Source: Sycon ciliatum | Taxonomy: Eukaryota; Porifera; Calcarea; Leucosolenida; Sycettidae | Length of the DNA stretch: 64,000 bases | Assembly (NCBI RefSeq): GCF_964019385.1 | Contig: NC_088655.1 | Location: forward strand, 20,258,371-20,322,370 | Direction of reading: 5' to 3' | Shown: positions 1-10,765 of the stretch, piece after piece | How the letters are laid out: every line of letters begins with the position of its first letter | Numbering within the stretch: the stretch's first letter is position 1 | Notes under the pieces: model-generated | Told to the model about the DNA's origin: nothing | Seen by the model: only the letters and a program-made list of their open reading frames with translations | Databases searched by the model: none | Translations under genes and position numbers: made by a program

Positions 1-229
1 GCCTACCTTGCGCCGATCAGCACGTCCATCCCGGCCGCTGAACAGACTCGACCTGTAAAAGCATTAGTCATTGCTCATGCTATGATCACTCCAGTCGCTG
101 ACGCTGATGATCGTGAACTGCATGTAGTATTTGTGTGTCTCTACCCTATCTCCTCTGTATGTATATGACTAAATATTCTTCGAGCTGTTACCTCTGTAAC
201 CTCTCTCTCTTCGAACATAAAAAGGGAGA
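1..229 (+). other. Tail of an LTR-retroelement interior with polypurine tract
   Basis: A frame open from base 1 ends in TGA near 168; its product has no motif I recognise. A purine run (about 217-229, ending AAAGGGAGA) sits directly before a TG that opens an LTR-like block. This is the arrangement expected of a plus-strand primer (polypurine tract) before a 3' LTR. The body of the element would lie left of the window. This is inferred from layout, not from a recognised protein. Confidence 0.4.
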
Positions 230-437
230 TGTTGTGGTCCCGTTGTTGTACCCGATCCGTTCCGGGATCGGTTACCCATATGCATTCCCGTACTGTGTAC
301 ATATATGGATCCTGGTTGTGCATCTTTATCTTTCGTTGTTCTATGTAAATAAACTTTAGTTGTTGTCTGGGACTTGTGGAGTGAAGTCGATCTATGGAGT
401 GCGGGAACTAACTTGATGTTCACTCAGGAACATTACA
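230..437 (+). mobile_element. Probable 3' LTR
   Basis: A 208-bp block starts TGTTGTGG directly after the purine tract, has AATAAA at 348-353, and ends CATTACA, so it has TG...CA ends. Its right edge is exactly where coding similarity of the minus-strand LINE next door begins, so the LTR element seems to have inserted into that LINE. The left LTR is outside the window, so LTR identity could not be checked. Confidence 0.5.
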
Positions 438-1620
438 CTTCTTGCCATCAATATTGCACAGGCGTTTCGCTCGTTTCCACCACAAGTAACCTCCTGTTCT
501 ACCTTTGCTTAGTGTTGATGTACCTAGTGCAGACAAGTAGGAATCTCGAGCGCGTCGGATGGTGGTTCTGTATTCGTTTCTACAGAGCGTGTATGCAGCT
601 TTGAGGGTGGGATTACACAAGTCTCGGCGATGTTGACACGCTGTCTGAGTTTCTTGTGTGCAGTTTTTAACCAAGGTTGGTTATTTGCGTGGTATGGTTT
701 GGAAAACAAAATTGTTGATCGACTGATGGCCATGTCTAAGGACGAGCAAAGTGCCAGGCATCTATAGTCGATGTGTGCCTCACCACCAATGCACTCCATT
801 AAAGGCATAGTGTTCAGTCTGGTGCGCAACTTGTCAAAATCAATTTTCCGTTTTTGGATGTCGGTTTTCGTGGTGGTGGCGTTGCATGCTCCTGGTGTTG
901 AAACTGACCTGTGGATGGTAGACAAAGCCGACCACGATATGGAGCATATGAGAGGGCAGTGGTCTGTGAGGGGCATGCCGACAATACAGGTTTTGAATGC
1001 TCGTGGCACATTTGATAGTACAAGGTCTAATGATGGGTTTGACTTACGCGAAGGCCGAGTGCCGCAGTTCGTTGATATCAGACACAGTCCAACATCATTG
1101 AAAATTGTGTTGAGCTGTCGACCTTCGGCATTCGTCTTGTCACTAATGTTCCATTCTTGGTTTCTGGCATTGAAGTCACCTGCAACCACCACGGGGCTTT
1201 GGTCGACGATTTCATGCAATACGGAAATAGCAGCAGTAAAGGACGAGATATGATGACGGGGTGGCCGGTACATACATGAAATAATGATACCGTTGATTTC
1301 CAGAGTGATCATTTCTGATGCCAAGTGTTCTAGATCTGCGCGACGACGTACGGAAAGATGTGATGCGCACAGTATGGCAACTCCGCCACCTCCTAGTGTA
1401 TTCCAGTTGGTTTGGGTGCTGTCTCTGTCTCGTCGGTAAATATCGAAGCCGCGTATTGATACTACTTCGTCTGGGGTGGCCTTGTTCAGCCATGTTTCTG
1501 TTAGGCAGAGAACATCGATGTGGTGGTGATCTATGAGGTCAATGATACTAGCTAGATTGGACTACATGCTGCGGCAGTTCAAGGTGCTTAAAATGAATGG
1601 GCCTGGATGTATGGCTATAT
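438..1620 (-). pseudogene. LINE endonuclease domain, broken
   Basis: Reading leftwards from about 1620, the frame gives an NIAIHPGP-type peptide, then ILSTLNCRSM, an in-frame TAG (1561-1563), then an APE-type endonuclease: TETWL (catalytic Glu), RRDRDST, GGGGVAI, SCMYRPP, AGDFNARN (Asp/Asn), LDLVLSN and TDHCPLI. After a frameshift near 670, a linker follows (YRTTIRRARDSYLSAL ... WWKRAKRLCNIDGK) of the kind that joins endonuclease to reverse transcriptase in CR1/Jockey-like LINEs. The RT itself is missing because the LTR at 230-437 interrupts the element. The stop and frameshift mark a dead copy. The endonuclease nicks target DNA to start target-primed reverse transcription. Confidence 0.82.
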
Positions 1621-2058
1621 TCTTGGGCTGTGAACGATTGTGCGTGCGGGGTGAAGTGATATTATGTACATAGAGAGGAGAAGGGGGAGGACGAGGAAGC
1701 AGGGGCTCAATACATGCATTGTTAGTAGGGGTTGTGAGAATAGAATTATGTACATGGGCAGGGACAACGTTACTTGCCTGTGCCTTTGGGTCAACGTTGT
1801 CCTATGCATTGCTGTGAAGAATCTCGGCGAGACGCTCGTCAGTTAGAGGCACCCCTCCTTAGACTATCTGGTCGTACGGTAGTGAGCAGGCCACTTTCTT
1901 GCTCCTCAGCGTACGGAAAAGGGGCAACACGGCCTTTCGCGCTGCTTGCTGCTTTGGAGTGAGGTGTATGTATAATTGTGCGCCTTGGACCTTATCGCAA
2001 ACATTAACCGACGTCGATAAATATGGTGGTAAAGACACACCTGGCAGGATGGCGGTAA
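1621..2058. other. No gene seen; probable LINE 5' flank
   Basis: Between the LINE endonuclease and the next RT fragment I see only short unsupported frames. The right part contains the word AACCGACGTCG twice (about 2007 and 2070). It may be LINE 5' sequence, but I cannot show that. Confidence 0.3.
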
Positions 2059-2463
2059 ACAACTTCATTAACCGACGTCGTCAATGTATGGCACCGGAAG
2101 AAACTAGATACCATCATTGGTATCACGTACCCACAACGAATCTCGAATACAGCGCTGTATGCCAGAACCAAGCAGACCCCACTATCCCAAGTCTGCAGGC
2201 AACGGAGACTGCTGTGGTTCGGCCATGTAGTGAGGGAAGGCGAAGAATCGTCCTCTTTCCAAGCCCTCCTAATGTCAATCAACACAACAGACATACGACG
2301 ACCCCGAGGACGACCCCGAGGACGACCTCGTCTGAGATGGATCGACGTTGTCAAGAAAGACTTACAATGCATTAATCTGTCGCTTCTGGATGCTGTGCAA
2401 TCTGCTTCTGATAGAGCTGCTTGGCTCGAAATTGTTAACAGATGCGTTGACCTCATGCAATGA
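2059..2463 (+). pseudogene. LINE reverse transcriptase C-terminal tail (5' truncated)
   Basis: The frame is open from 2059 to a stop at 2461-2463. It encodes the post-RT tail of a non-LTR retrotransposon: VWHRKKLDTIIGITYPQRIS, RRLLWFGHVVREG, RPRGRPRLRWIDVVKKDL and DRAAWLEIVNRCVDLMQ. The same family recurs at 56960-58047 (RRLLWFGHVIREG, RPVTRWIDNIKNDL, REAWLGIVNQC) and as a minus-strand scrap at 28960-29112. The catalytic RT core is absent here, as expected for a 5'-truncated insertion. Upstream of 2059 the frame is closed by TAA. Confidence 0.75.
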
Positions 2464-2723
2464 GTGAAATGCGAACTGTCATTATTATCGGCCTTTTTGA
2501 GCTTTTTTTAGCTGAAAAAGTGCTAAAATCTGTTTGCTCATGCATGCGATCACAGTTTTCGAGTGCTCGATGGGCCTTGGCACGCCCCTTTTTCGGTGAC
2601 AACAAGTAACTTAGTTGGTGAAGCTTGTACCTGGTGTACACAATGCTGCAAAAGTGGGTTTTTTGAACTTTACTTCCTATTTTGCCTTTCGTGGACCCAT
2701 AAAAACTGCTTGAGCATGCAAAC
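2464..2723. other. No gene seen
   Basis: Short AT-rich stretch between two LINE pieces. It probably holds the degraded 5' part of the LINE that follows. Confidence 0.3.
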
Positions 2724-4940
2724 TTGTCTTCGTTCTCGTCTACGAACGTCGATCAAATGCTTGACGAATGGTTGGGTAAATTCAACACTGTTCTAGATGT
2801 GGTAGCGCCGTACAAACAACCTGGTAGACCCACAAGACCGCGCAAGAAGAACTGCCCGTTCATTACCCCAGAGCTCTTGGCACTCATCCGCCAGAGGAAA
2901 TCAGCTTTTCGTCGATATCGCGCCAGTGGCTGCATTGACACTACATTACAGCGATGTTTACCTCTCTGAGAACTCGGTGCAACAATCTCTACCGTCGACT
3001 TAGAAATTCCCATTTCCAGAACGTGTGCCTAAAATATAAACAGAGCCCAAAGCTGTTGTGGTCCACTATCAACCACATAACTAATCGATGTCGTTCCCAC
3101 ATCCCTCCTGCGGTTGCAGATGACGAGTTGAACACCTTCTTCCATAAGATAGTGACTGATCCAAACCCCAGGTACGACATCCCAGATGGACCCCCGCCTC
3201 AATCTGCATTTGGTATGTTTAAGCAAGTCACTGTAACAGACGTCAGGGCAAGACTTGCCTCCCTCGACAGCAGCAAAGCACCAGGACCCGATTGTCTTCT
3301 TCCCAGGATCCTGAAGGCCACATCCAATGTTATTGCACCTTCTATATCAGCCATCTTCAATACTTCTCTTCAATCTTCGACTTTCCCTCATCTTTTTAAA
3401 ATCGCTAATATCACCCCCATTCTTAAATCCCGGCAGGGTGATCACACCTCTCCGTCCAACTATCGCCCAGTGTCGCTTACGAGCATTCTCAGCAAAATTC
3501 TCGAACGTCTTGCCCTTGACCAACTGCTGCGGGACTTCGACCTGTATACTTGTCTACACGATCATCAATTTGGCTTCCGGCCCCAGCGATTAATAGTGCA
3601 GGTCATGACCTTGGCTGTAAATGACTGGACGTTGGCTAAAGATGTGGGTCATACAACCGTTGTAGCATTTATTGACTTAATCAAGGCCTTTGATCGAGTT
3701 GTGCACCAGGAACTTATCTTTACTTTGCACAGCTTAGGCATTAATAGTTCTGCCCTGAAATGGTTCGCTTCTTACCTGAACGGCCGGTACCAGCGTGTAC
3801 TGTATAGCCTCTGGAACATCATCTCTTCTCCCTGTAACCCGAGGGGTTCCGCAGGGAACAATCTTGGGTCCCACCTTTTTAACCTATATGTGCGACTCTT
3901 ACCTGACCTGGCTGCAGGGAGCGGTGCAAAGCTCCCCCCCCCCCCCCCGTGGTTGGCTATCACCCCTCTCTCGCACTTTGCGTGCAAATTGGTCATGAAC
4001 CACGAGTTGAGTGAAATAAATATAAAAAAGCTCCTCATGTTTGCCGATGACAAGACTTTGTACGCTTCCTCACGAGATCCAATAGTATGCGCCGATGTCG
4101 TGTCCTCGGCTCTCGCTAAGCTACACAATGAACTAAGATCACTGGGCATGAGCGTTAATGTTGACAAAACCGTGGTCATAAGGATCTTGCCAAAGAATGC
4201 TCCTGACGTACAAAGACCCGTTCTTGTTGAGTTGGGCGGCACTACCTTAAGGGAAGTGAGTGTAATTCGCTGCCTTGGTATCCTTATCGATAACAAGCTC
4301 TCATTTGTTCCACACGTAGATCACCTCACCAGCAAGGTGTCACGCAAGATAGGCGCGTTGCGACGCACCTTCCGCCAAATGGCAGCATTTGCCCGTCGCC
4401 AGTACCTGCTAAGTGTGATCCAGCCCGACTTTGAGGATTGTTTCCCTGTTTACGCATCTCACCTATCAGCACAGTCCAGGGAGAGATTGTTTACCTTGTT
4501 CCGTAGAGCTGTACGAGTTACCTGCGGTGCCTGATATCATGCTGCTGTACCACTTCTTCTTGCTTCTCTTCAAATAAAACACCTTGAATATCGATACATT
4601 TATCAATTTCTTACGTTTACGTTTATTTGTTATATTGTTCAGCCTGCATCATGCTTACGCAGTCTTTTCCCTTTGCCCACCTCTAAGCGGTCAACTCGTG
4701 GAACTACAACAAACAATTTGTCAATTTGTTTGTATAAATCCATGGTAGGGTACAATTCCTTTTCCTCCAGAGCATCCCTTATGTGGAATGCCCTCCCTGG
4801 TCACTTGAAAGGAAGTGAGGACATTAGATCATTTTCTACAGAACTTTTGCACGCTCTAAATGACGACAAATTGACTATATCCCTATATCCCCTCCTTTTT
4901 GAAAATGTATTTCACCAATAAAATAAGGCTTGGAATTTTT
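2724..4940 (+). pseudogene. CR1/Jockey-like LINE, linker plus reverse transcriptase, frameshifted
   Basis: Frames in order: a linker (MLDEWLGKFNTVLDVVAPYK, CPFITPELLALIRQRKSAFR), a frameshift near 2954, then RT: SKAPGPDCLLPRILK, SNYRPVSLTSILSKILER, HQFGFRP, motif A as IDLIKAFDRVVH, a frameshifted motif B (RGVPQGTILGPT near 3840-3875), motif C as FADDKTLYASS, and IRCLGILIDNKLSFVPH. The thumb-side frame stops at 4532. A third frame near 4673-4921 gives YNSFSSRASLMWNALP and a stop, followed by AATAAA-like ends at about 4916-4925. A 13-base poly-C run at 3935-3947 lies inside the damaged motif B/C interval. The endonuclease is missing. The element is dead through several frameshifts, but its order is intact. 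Confidence 0.85.
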
Positions 4941-4954
4941 TAAACATGAATCTC

Positions 4955-5240
4955 GACGGACTTGCCCCTTCTGTTCATGCATTGCCCTGCTCTAGTAATG
5001 GTTCATGACTCTGCCCAGTCCACATTCCTTCTCCGTTTCTCTCTAGTAATGGTTCATGAATCCGCCCAGTCCACATTCCTTCTCCATTTCTCTCCGTTTT
5101 TCTTTCCTTTCAGTTTCATCTTCCTCTCTGCTCTGTTTTTTTTCTCTTTTCGTTCGTCCCTCTTGATATTATTTTGTACTTTGTACTGTTGAAGCAACGA
5201 ACCGAAATAATAAAACCCAAACCAAACCAAACCAATAAAT
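4955..5240 (+). repeat. LINE-like 3' UTR and simple tail
   Basis: A segment of about 56 bp (CTAGTAATGGTTCATGA ... TTCTC) is present twice in tandem, followed by pyrimidine-rich DNA. It ends with GAAATAATAAAACC and a short (AAACC)n tail near 5205-5238, a common way for LINE 3' ends to finish. No protein is readable. Confidence 0.45.
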
Positions 5241-5476
5241 GGAAGAGTGCGTATTCATTTCTCAGCTTGGGTTCATATCTGAACATGTATCATGGCTATG
5301 TTTCACTGAAAAAGAGCACTTTTTGTCTGTTTTCACTGAAAAAAGAGCACTTTTCCAGCATATTTTGAGGGACGCGAAAAGCACTAAGTGCGAGTTAAAA
5401 GAGCACCTTTGGGAAAGGGCTAGCTGGTGGTCTGCATGGTAAAGGGTTCGGAAGTCATGCAGATAATGGTTTCAAT

Positions 5477-5508
5477 CAGGGAGTCGTAAGGGCTTTTACG
5501 ACTCCCTG
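5477..5508. mobile_element. 32-bp palindromic hAT-like nano-element
   Basis: Arms CAGGGAGTCGTAA and TTACGACTCCCTG (13 bp, perfect) surround 6 bases. The exact 8-bp sequence GTTTCAAT lies on both sides (5469-5476, 5509-5516). CAGGG ends and an 8-bp duplication of form nTnnnnAn are hallmarks of hAT transposition. The element has no room for anything except its ends. Related copies are at 9632, 14277, 33677, 53408 and 53546. Confidence 0.72.
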
Positions 5509-5580
5509 GTTTCAATGAAAAGGAGGGTAGAAATCATGGCAATACATTCTTCAAAGTTCTTTCCCACACTGATACAGTAC

Positions 5581-5859
5581 TGTTAGGTACCTCCGCCCGT
5601 ACAGTATACCCTTTTCCCCTAGCTGGCCTGCATGCACCCGTACTACGTCATTCTCACCTTTCGTTCCGTTGGCCTGGGTAGCTACTTGCGCACCCATGTT
5701 TGCCATAGCTACCCAGACCCTATATATATATTGCGTAGCCTCTCTTCAAATCTCTTTTAACTCTCTTCAAATAATCGCTCTCTTGAGTCGAGCTCTCTCT
5801 AGTCATAATGTAGTTGTTGCCTTGCGTTGTGTCAGAATTTCCAACAATGGCGCTCAACA
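5581..5859 (+). mobile_element. Solo LTR, same family as 39614-39935
   Basis: The block begins TGTTAGGTACCTCC and ends CTCAACA, flanked by GTAC on both sides (5577-5580, 5860-5863), a 4-bp target duplication. About 250 bp are closely similar to the solo LTR at 39614-39935, including GGCCTGGGTAGCTACTTGCG. The two copies differ near their 3' ends. No internal region is attached, so it is a recombination remnant. Confidence 0.75.
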
Positions 5860-5889
5860 GTACATGTAGCAGAAGATGCGAGTGAATCT

Positions 5890-6329
5890 GTAAACGTCTC
5901 ACTTAGTCGGTTAAGGAATAATCCGTCTCTTTATTAGTAAAGAAGCAGTTCTATACAGTAAGTAGAATAACAGGTGCTAAGGGTAGCCGTGAATAGTAAG
6001 TGCTAGAATTTGCACAAGCTGTGCAACTGATAGGCGTGCACAAGCTGTGCAACTGATAGGCATGCACAAGCTGTGCAACTGATAGGCGCGTACAAGCTGT
6101 GCAGTGATAGGCGCGTACAAGGTGTGCAGTGATAGGAAGGCAGGAAGGAAGTAGGTACCTGTATATACATTATTATGCTGTTTTGTTTTTTGCGTGTTTT
6201 TTTCTTTCTTTGAGTTGAAGTTTTTGGAACACTTGGGAAAAATATTCATTGTGTTTATTTTGCCCGTAAAAGAGGCTGTATGAAGTGATAGGAAGGCAGA
6301 AGAAGGTGTAACGGTTACACCATCCCCCT
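5890..6329 (-). mobile_element. 3' LTR of a Ty3/gypsy chromovirus (minus strand)
   Basis: Read on the minus strand it begins TGTAACCG right after a purine tract and ends GACGTTTACA. Its left half matches the LTR at 26871 onward (TAAACGTCTCACTTAGTCGG, TAAAGAAGCAG). It carries five or so tandem copies of a 22-26-bp unit containing CAAGCTGTGCAACTGATAGG at about 6013-6135. Next to it (6427-6590) is the end of a chromodomain frame, giving the normal order pol end, polypurine tract, 3' LTR. Confidence 0.7.
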
Positions 6330-6345
6330 CCTCTCGATTGTGCAA
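6330..6345 (-). promoter_or_regulatory. Polypurine tract
   Basis: On the minus strand a 16-base purine-rich tract with one T (GAGAGGAGGGGGATGG) directly precedes the LTR start TGTAACCG. This is the expected primer site for plus-strand DNA synthesis in LTR retroelements. Confidence 0.6.
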
Positions 6346-6426
6346 TACGAGTCGTACTAGTAAAAGGAAATCAAATCAAAGCTGCTAGAACTCAATACAA
6401 ACAGGGAAAAACACAATAGAATGAAA

Positions 6427-6590
6427 TTAATACTTAAACAATTCAGGATAAATTCCTTTTATAAGTTCTAATCGGAACAATGTCTCTTCCGTACTCGTCC
6501 TTGAGAAAGTCTCTGGCTCCCAGGTTGTCTCATCTCAACCCTTCCACTTAAGGTAGAAGCCTGGTCGTAAATTTCGGGATCCAAAACTTA
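6427..6590 (-). pseudogene. Chromodomain end of a gypsy integrase
   Basis: The minus frame reads FYLKWKG, an in-frame TGA, DETTWEPETFS, and ends ELFKY followed by TAA (6427-6429). KWKG...TWEPE is the signature of the chromodomain that ends chromovirus integrases and reads histone marks at target chromatin. The TGA replaces the usual aromatic residue after KWKG, so the copy is inactive. Its position before the polypurine tract and LTR fits. The element is cut off near 6590. Confidence 0.62.
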
Positions 6591-6985
6591 AAAACGTAAG
6601 CAGCCATGGGTGGTTGGATAGGGCCCCTCAACGTTGCCCTGGAATTTGTCACAACGGCATGAGTGGGCGTTGTCTCACAGACTCCCACAGACCGAAGTCA
6701 ATTTTTGAATTTTTTTAGGTTTAGGGCGTTCTACGACTACGAGGTCGTACCTTTGATACAACATCCAGTGCTGGGACCTCCACAGCAAGCCATTTCCACA
6801 GCGCTGCAAACCAAATCCAGGATGCCCTCACAAATCGGCAAAGACTACCACTCACGTTCCACTACTGCCCAGTACTGAATCCTACTAGTACCTGAACTTC
6901 TTGACACGACTCAAACTTGCCAAAGTCACTAAATCAACGTCAACTACAATAATCAAGCCACATATCTGCAACGTCACGAGACGCA
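6591..6985. repeat. Dispersed repeat shared with 20205-20438
   Basis: From about 6733 (CTACGAGGTCGTACCTTTGA) to 6985 (CATATCTGCAACGTCACGAG) the sequence is nearly identical, same orientation, to 20205-20438. No convincing protein and no end structure was found, so the family is unclassified. Confidence 0.75.
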
Positions 6986-7656
6986 TTGACTGTTAGAGTG
7001 GGATGAATTGACTGTTAGAGTGGGATGAATTGACCAAATGCATTGTTTGGCAGAATAGTATGTGTTTGTCAGTTATTCGTTCTCAGTGAAACTCCCGTGA
7101 ATGAGAATGCGGTGAAATTTCAAATCCTGTTCGATCCTGTTCTGGATCATGTCACCGAATGCGCCCCTAATCTTTATAATCGACTGACTGCTTCAGGATT
7201 GCTCGCAGCCTGAATCGCAACCACATTGATTGCTGCAGTGCTGAACTAAAATTCATGTTGTTGCTGTTACTGTTTGCTCTTGTCTGTTATCTCGATCATG
7301 ATTGGCCGTGATGCTGGTGGTGGTGGTGGTGCTGCCGCTGCTGCAGGTGTTTTGGTCGGTACCGTATCGCTGATCACGGAGATGTGCTTGCTTAGCGTGG
7401 ATGTTCGTAGTCACTTCAGAAAGGTTTGTGGCACTAGTGCATACCTAGTACCACCTGCTATTGGCTTGTGATGGTCGTGCTGTTACTAGTGTTGGTGGTG
7501 CTACTGCTTGTGTTGGTGGTGCTGGTGTTGGTGGTCCCTTTACTGGTGCAAACTTTGGCAGTCCCTGGTTCTAGTATCGCTGGGATTATAGCTGTTCCTG
7601 TTAGATTGTGTTGCTGCTATGCCTTTACTTCAATGTGTTGCTAGAAAAGCTTGGCT
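6986..7656. other. No gene; small tandem and triplet-rich DNA
   Basis: A 25-bp unit (TTGACTGTTAGAGTGGGATGAA) occurs twice at about 6986-7033. GGT/GCT-rich triplets dominate 7310-7560. I see no supportable gene. Confidence 0.5.
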
Positions 7657-7856
7657 NNNNNNNNNNNNNNNNNNNNNNNNNNNNNNNNNNNNNNNNNNNN
7701 NNNNNNNNNNNNNNNNNNNNNNNNNNNNNNNNNNNNNNNNNNNNNNNNNNNNNNNNNNNNNNNNNNNNNNNNNNNNNNNNNNNNNNNNNNNNNNNNNNNN
7801 NNNNNNNNNNNNNNNNNNNNNNNNNNNNNNNNNNNNNNNNNNNNNNNNNNNNNNNN
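7657..7856. other. Assembly gap (200 N)
   Basis: Exactly 200 undetermined bases, a conventional fixed gap size, so the true distance is unknown. Frames crossing it carry no information. Confidence 0.99.
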
Positions 7857-8701
7857 GTTTTGTCCGCAGTACGGATTTCAACCGAATATCCCGCAAACGA
7901 TCATGTTTATGATCGATTACTAAAACCATCATAACTCCATCGTTTCGTGTGCAAAGTCAACAATCGAAGGGTCTACGCGGTAGCAAAAACTCCAAGCCGC
8001 CCAACAGGCAACAATCGCTGAAGCGACGTCCGACTCCAGACCAGACCAGAGATATAGTCCGTGAGCCAAATCTCAGAATCGGCCGTTTTAGCATCGACCG
8101 TTGCACCCAGAGAGGGACAAATCGTCCTTCAGCACACCGCTTCACGATGGTATCCTGAAGCGATTTCCACTTGTTGGACAGTTCGAAACTGATCCAGGGA
8201 GGTCACAGAAGACGCCAAACATCCAACTTTGCTCACTGACAGCAGCGGCCATTTTCGCCTTCTTCGCTTGATTTTTTTGCGCTTGTTCACGGATTCTCAT
8301 TTTTTGAAGCCATATGGCCATGAGCAGATACCACGAGTGCGCGTAACGCGGAAACCAGTGCACAAAAATAGATTCGAATTTTTTTGCCGCTGAGTGAATC
8401 GGGATGCAAACTGAATGCATGCAGCTAGCAAAGTCACTACTGTTTGTAGTTACAATGCAATCGTTCAGAACTGACTTCCAAGAATGTCCTAAATATCTCT
8501 CGACATATTTGTTCACCACTTCCTAGGCCAATAGGCGTAGTAGACTGTAGTGAGTAACCTCCTGGAGCAAATGACGACTGCCCCGAGCATGAACTTCTTT
8601 TCATCCTGTTCAAGGTCAAATATTACTCAGTTTGTGTTGAAGAATAACAATTACATTCGTGAATGGCCGAACTGAGAAAACTTTCTCTTGGATTTCGTAT
8701 C
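7857..8701. other. No gene seen
   Basis: Single-copy-looking DNA with short opposed open frames and no recognisable motif. The right end is the target into which the Merlin-type element at 8710 inserted. Confidence 0.4.
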
Positions 8702-8709
8702 CCAAGTTC

Positions 8710-9482
8710 GGTAATCATCTAGTTTAGGGTCCCAAATTATTTCGCACTTTCCCAGTGTTCTCTGTACTTTCTGTGTACGTGAGAGCGTGCTTGAGTGTGT
8801 TTCGAAGTTTTGTGTCCTTAGAGTTGTTTCCTTTGACTTTGTGGTAAATGGCTGGGCGTCCCGGTGCGCCGATACGGAATGCCGTCCCTCAGGGAGACAT
8901 ACTAAATAATGATGCAATTGATGGAGCAGTGGACCGTGTTCACCCTTGTGCCGATCTTTTCCAGGACCCAACTTGGCCAACTCGAGTTCCTTGCCGCTCG
9001 GCGCTTTATCAGGAACGAAATGCTCTGTGACACATGTGGTGCGCGATGTGGCCTCACTAGGAGGCAGGAAAGCCACGATGGGCTTCGCTGGAGATGCAGA
9101 CCTTGCCACTATGTCAAGAGCATCCATGTCGAGAATATGTGGATGCGTACGCGTGCAAAGCGCCAGCTCAACGCAACTAACTTGGGCACGTCTCGCGAGT
9201 TGTTTCCAACCTACCTCTGCGAGTTCGTGTGGAGGCAAAGAGTTCGAGAGGAACGAAACACCTTCGGCTCCCTGCTCCGCAGCATTCATCAGCAGTACCC
9301 TGTCTGATCGGTTCTGATGAAAAAAATCCATATCAACAGCGCTACTGTGTTTTTGATCTCGATTTGCAAATAATTTTATTTCTGGGGTTGACACGCTCTC
9401 ACGTACACAGAAAGTACATAGAAAGTACAGAGAACACTGGGAAAGTGCGAAATAATTTGGGACCCTAAACTAGATGATTACC
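8710..9482 (+). mobile_element. Merlin-type DNA transposon, shortened (773 bp)
   Basis: Inverted termini of about 78 bp begin GGTAATCATCTAGTTTAGGG and end with the complement. The right copy has an extra internal repeat of the word TACTTTCT. The 8-bp sequence CCAAGTTC is directly repeated at 8702-8709 and 9483-9490. The interior encodes a zinc-ribbon fragment (8909-9307) typical of Merlin/ISXO2-like transposases, whose target duplications are 8-9 bp. The catalytic domain is missing, so the copy could move only with help. Confidence 0.8.
8909..9307 (+). pseudogene. N-terminal fragment of a Merlin/ISXO2-like transposase
   Basis: A 132-codon frame. Residues about 28-62 read FLAARRFIRNEMLCDTCGARC...DGLRWRCRPCHYVKSI, matching the zinc-ribbon plus DG.WRC module at the start of Merlin transposases (known family pattern: CxxC, DGxxWRC, then a small-residue-rich turn). 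The following ISXO2 catalytic core (DDE-type) is absent: after about residue 75 the frame becomes basic and unrecognised and stops. It lies wholly between the inverted termini of the 773-bp element. It is probably a DNA-binding remnant; whether it is expressed is unknown. Confidence 0.6.
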
Positions 9483-10008
9483 CCAAGTTCCTCTACTTGG
9501 CTGGATAAATCGCCTCTTGACTTCATCATACTAGACTGGAACTTGTAGATAATAGCGAGCAATGAATTGGTGAGTGAAGTATATTTCAAAAGTAATAACC
9601 ACTCGATTACTGAATAGTACGTAGTGAATACCAGGGAGTAGTAAAAAAAAATTATTTTACTACTCCCTGGTGAATACGTAGAATACTCCAGTATTATAAT
9701 GATATGAACACTGAAGCTAATGTGACATTACAGAAGTACAATAGGAAGTACGTCACCACTGTTGTAAATGCACGCGCTGATCCTATCCAACCTGACGGCC
9801 AATGCAAGAGGTTGGAATTGGCTATTGATTTCCTAACACACTCATACAGCACCAAAAGCTATCTGTCATTGCTCATTTTCAACTCAACATAACACAGTTG
9901 CAAATCACCAGGAGCACATCTTGGCACATAATGTGTGCTGTCGCAGTCCACCGCAGAACATAGTAATCCACAGATAACTACCGATATAAGATGATGTCAC
10001 ATACATAC
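9483..10008. other. No gene; contains a nano-element
   Basis: AT-rich DNA with no supportable reading frame. It holds the palindromic element at 9632-9669. Confidence 0.45.
9632..9669. mobile_element. 38-bp palindromic hAT-like nano-element
   Basis: It begins CAGGGAGTAGTAAAA and ends with TTTTACTACTCCCTG. The direct repeat GTGAATAC is exact on both sides (9624-9631, 9670-9677) and fits the hAT pattern nTnnnnAn. Same family as 5477-5508. Confidence 0.72.
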
Positions 10009-10344
10009 ATGCATGCGTGCACACCCACACGCGTGCGCACACACACACACATGAAGCAGCTGAAGAATCCGACTATGCAGTCTCCCAGGCATGCGCACAC
10101 ACACGAACCAGCTGCCGAATCCAACTATACAGTCTCCCAGGCATGCACGCTCACACACACACACACATGAACCAGCTGCCGAATCCACACAAACACGCGC
10201 GCGCGTGCGCACACACACACATGAACCAGCTGCCGAATCTGACTATGCAGTCTCCCAGGCACGCGCGCACAAACACGCTTATGCGCGCGGCGTGTGCGCA
10301 CACACATGAACCAGCTGCCGAATGCGACTATGCAGTCCCCCAGG

Positions 10345-10400
<56 letters not shown>

Positions 10401-10420
10401 AACCAGCTGCCGAATCCGAC
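10009..10420. repeat. Minisatellite with (CA)n spacers
   Basis: About six copies (near 10054, 10107, 10171, 10224, 10309, 10400) of ATGAACCAGCTGCCGAATCC, most followed by ACTATGCAGTC and CCCAGGCA. They are joined by alternating purine-pyrimidine CA/CG runs, including about 57 bp of CA at 10342-10398. Open frames here are made by the repeat. Confidence 0.85.
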
Positions 10421-10716
10421 TATGTCAGTCTGCCATGACTGCGAAACCAGTGAAGACATACGGCGCATTGGCTGCTGCCAGACTGGTCTGCTACAGGTTT
10501 GCGACGCTCTTGAGTACACTTGTGGCATGGCAGGCCGCTCTTCGAAAAGGAAATGTTACAAATACTACACTGAATCCGATCACGGGAGGCCGGCTGTGGT
10601 GGTGAAGCAATTCTGAATGCTGTGCGCCACTCTCCTCGCTGCTGTGCAGTGTCGAACCAATGTCCTTCAAGATATAAGTGATGGATGTCTCTTCGGACAA
10701 CATCAAACCAATGCTG
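10421..10716 (-). pseudogene. LINE C-terminal tail with zinc fingers
   Basis: The minus frame reads HWFDVVRRDIHHLYLEG, WRTAFRIASPP, then paired Cys/His knuckles: CSICNISFSKSGLPCHKC and CAVCLHWFRSHGRL. The order 'short W-rich helix, WR, C-x2-C...H-x-C' is that of the C-terminal tail of some non-LTR retrotransposons. The RT core upstream on this strand is replaced by CA repeats (10728-11120). The 5' part of what may be the same element lies at 11130-11790. Confidence 0.6.
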
Positions 10717-10720
10717 TCGG

Positions 10721-10727
<7 letters not shown>

Positions 10728-10765
<38 letters not shown>

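Noticed and set aside
6013-6135. Evenly spaced repeats resembling a CRISPR array
   Set aside because: The units are directly tandem with no unique spacers, lie inside a retroelement LTR, and the genome is animal.
7608-7934. Open frames across the N gap
   Set aside because: They are open only because the gap bases translate as X.
8651-9394. 247-codon minus-strand frame
   Set aside because: It spans both inverted termini and overlaps the Merlin zinc-ribbon frame in antisense; no motif of its own.
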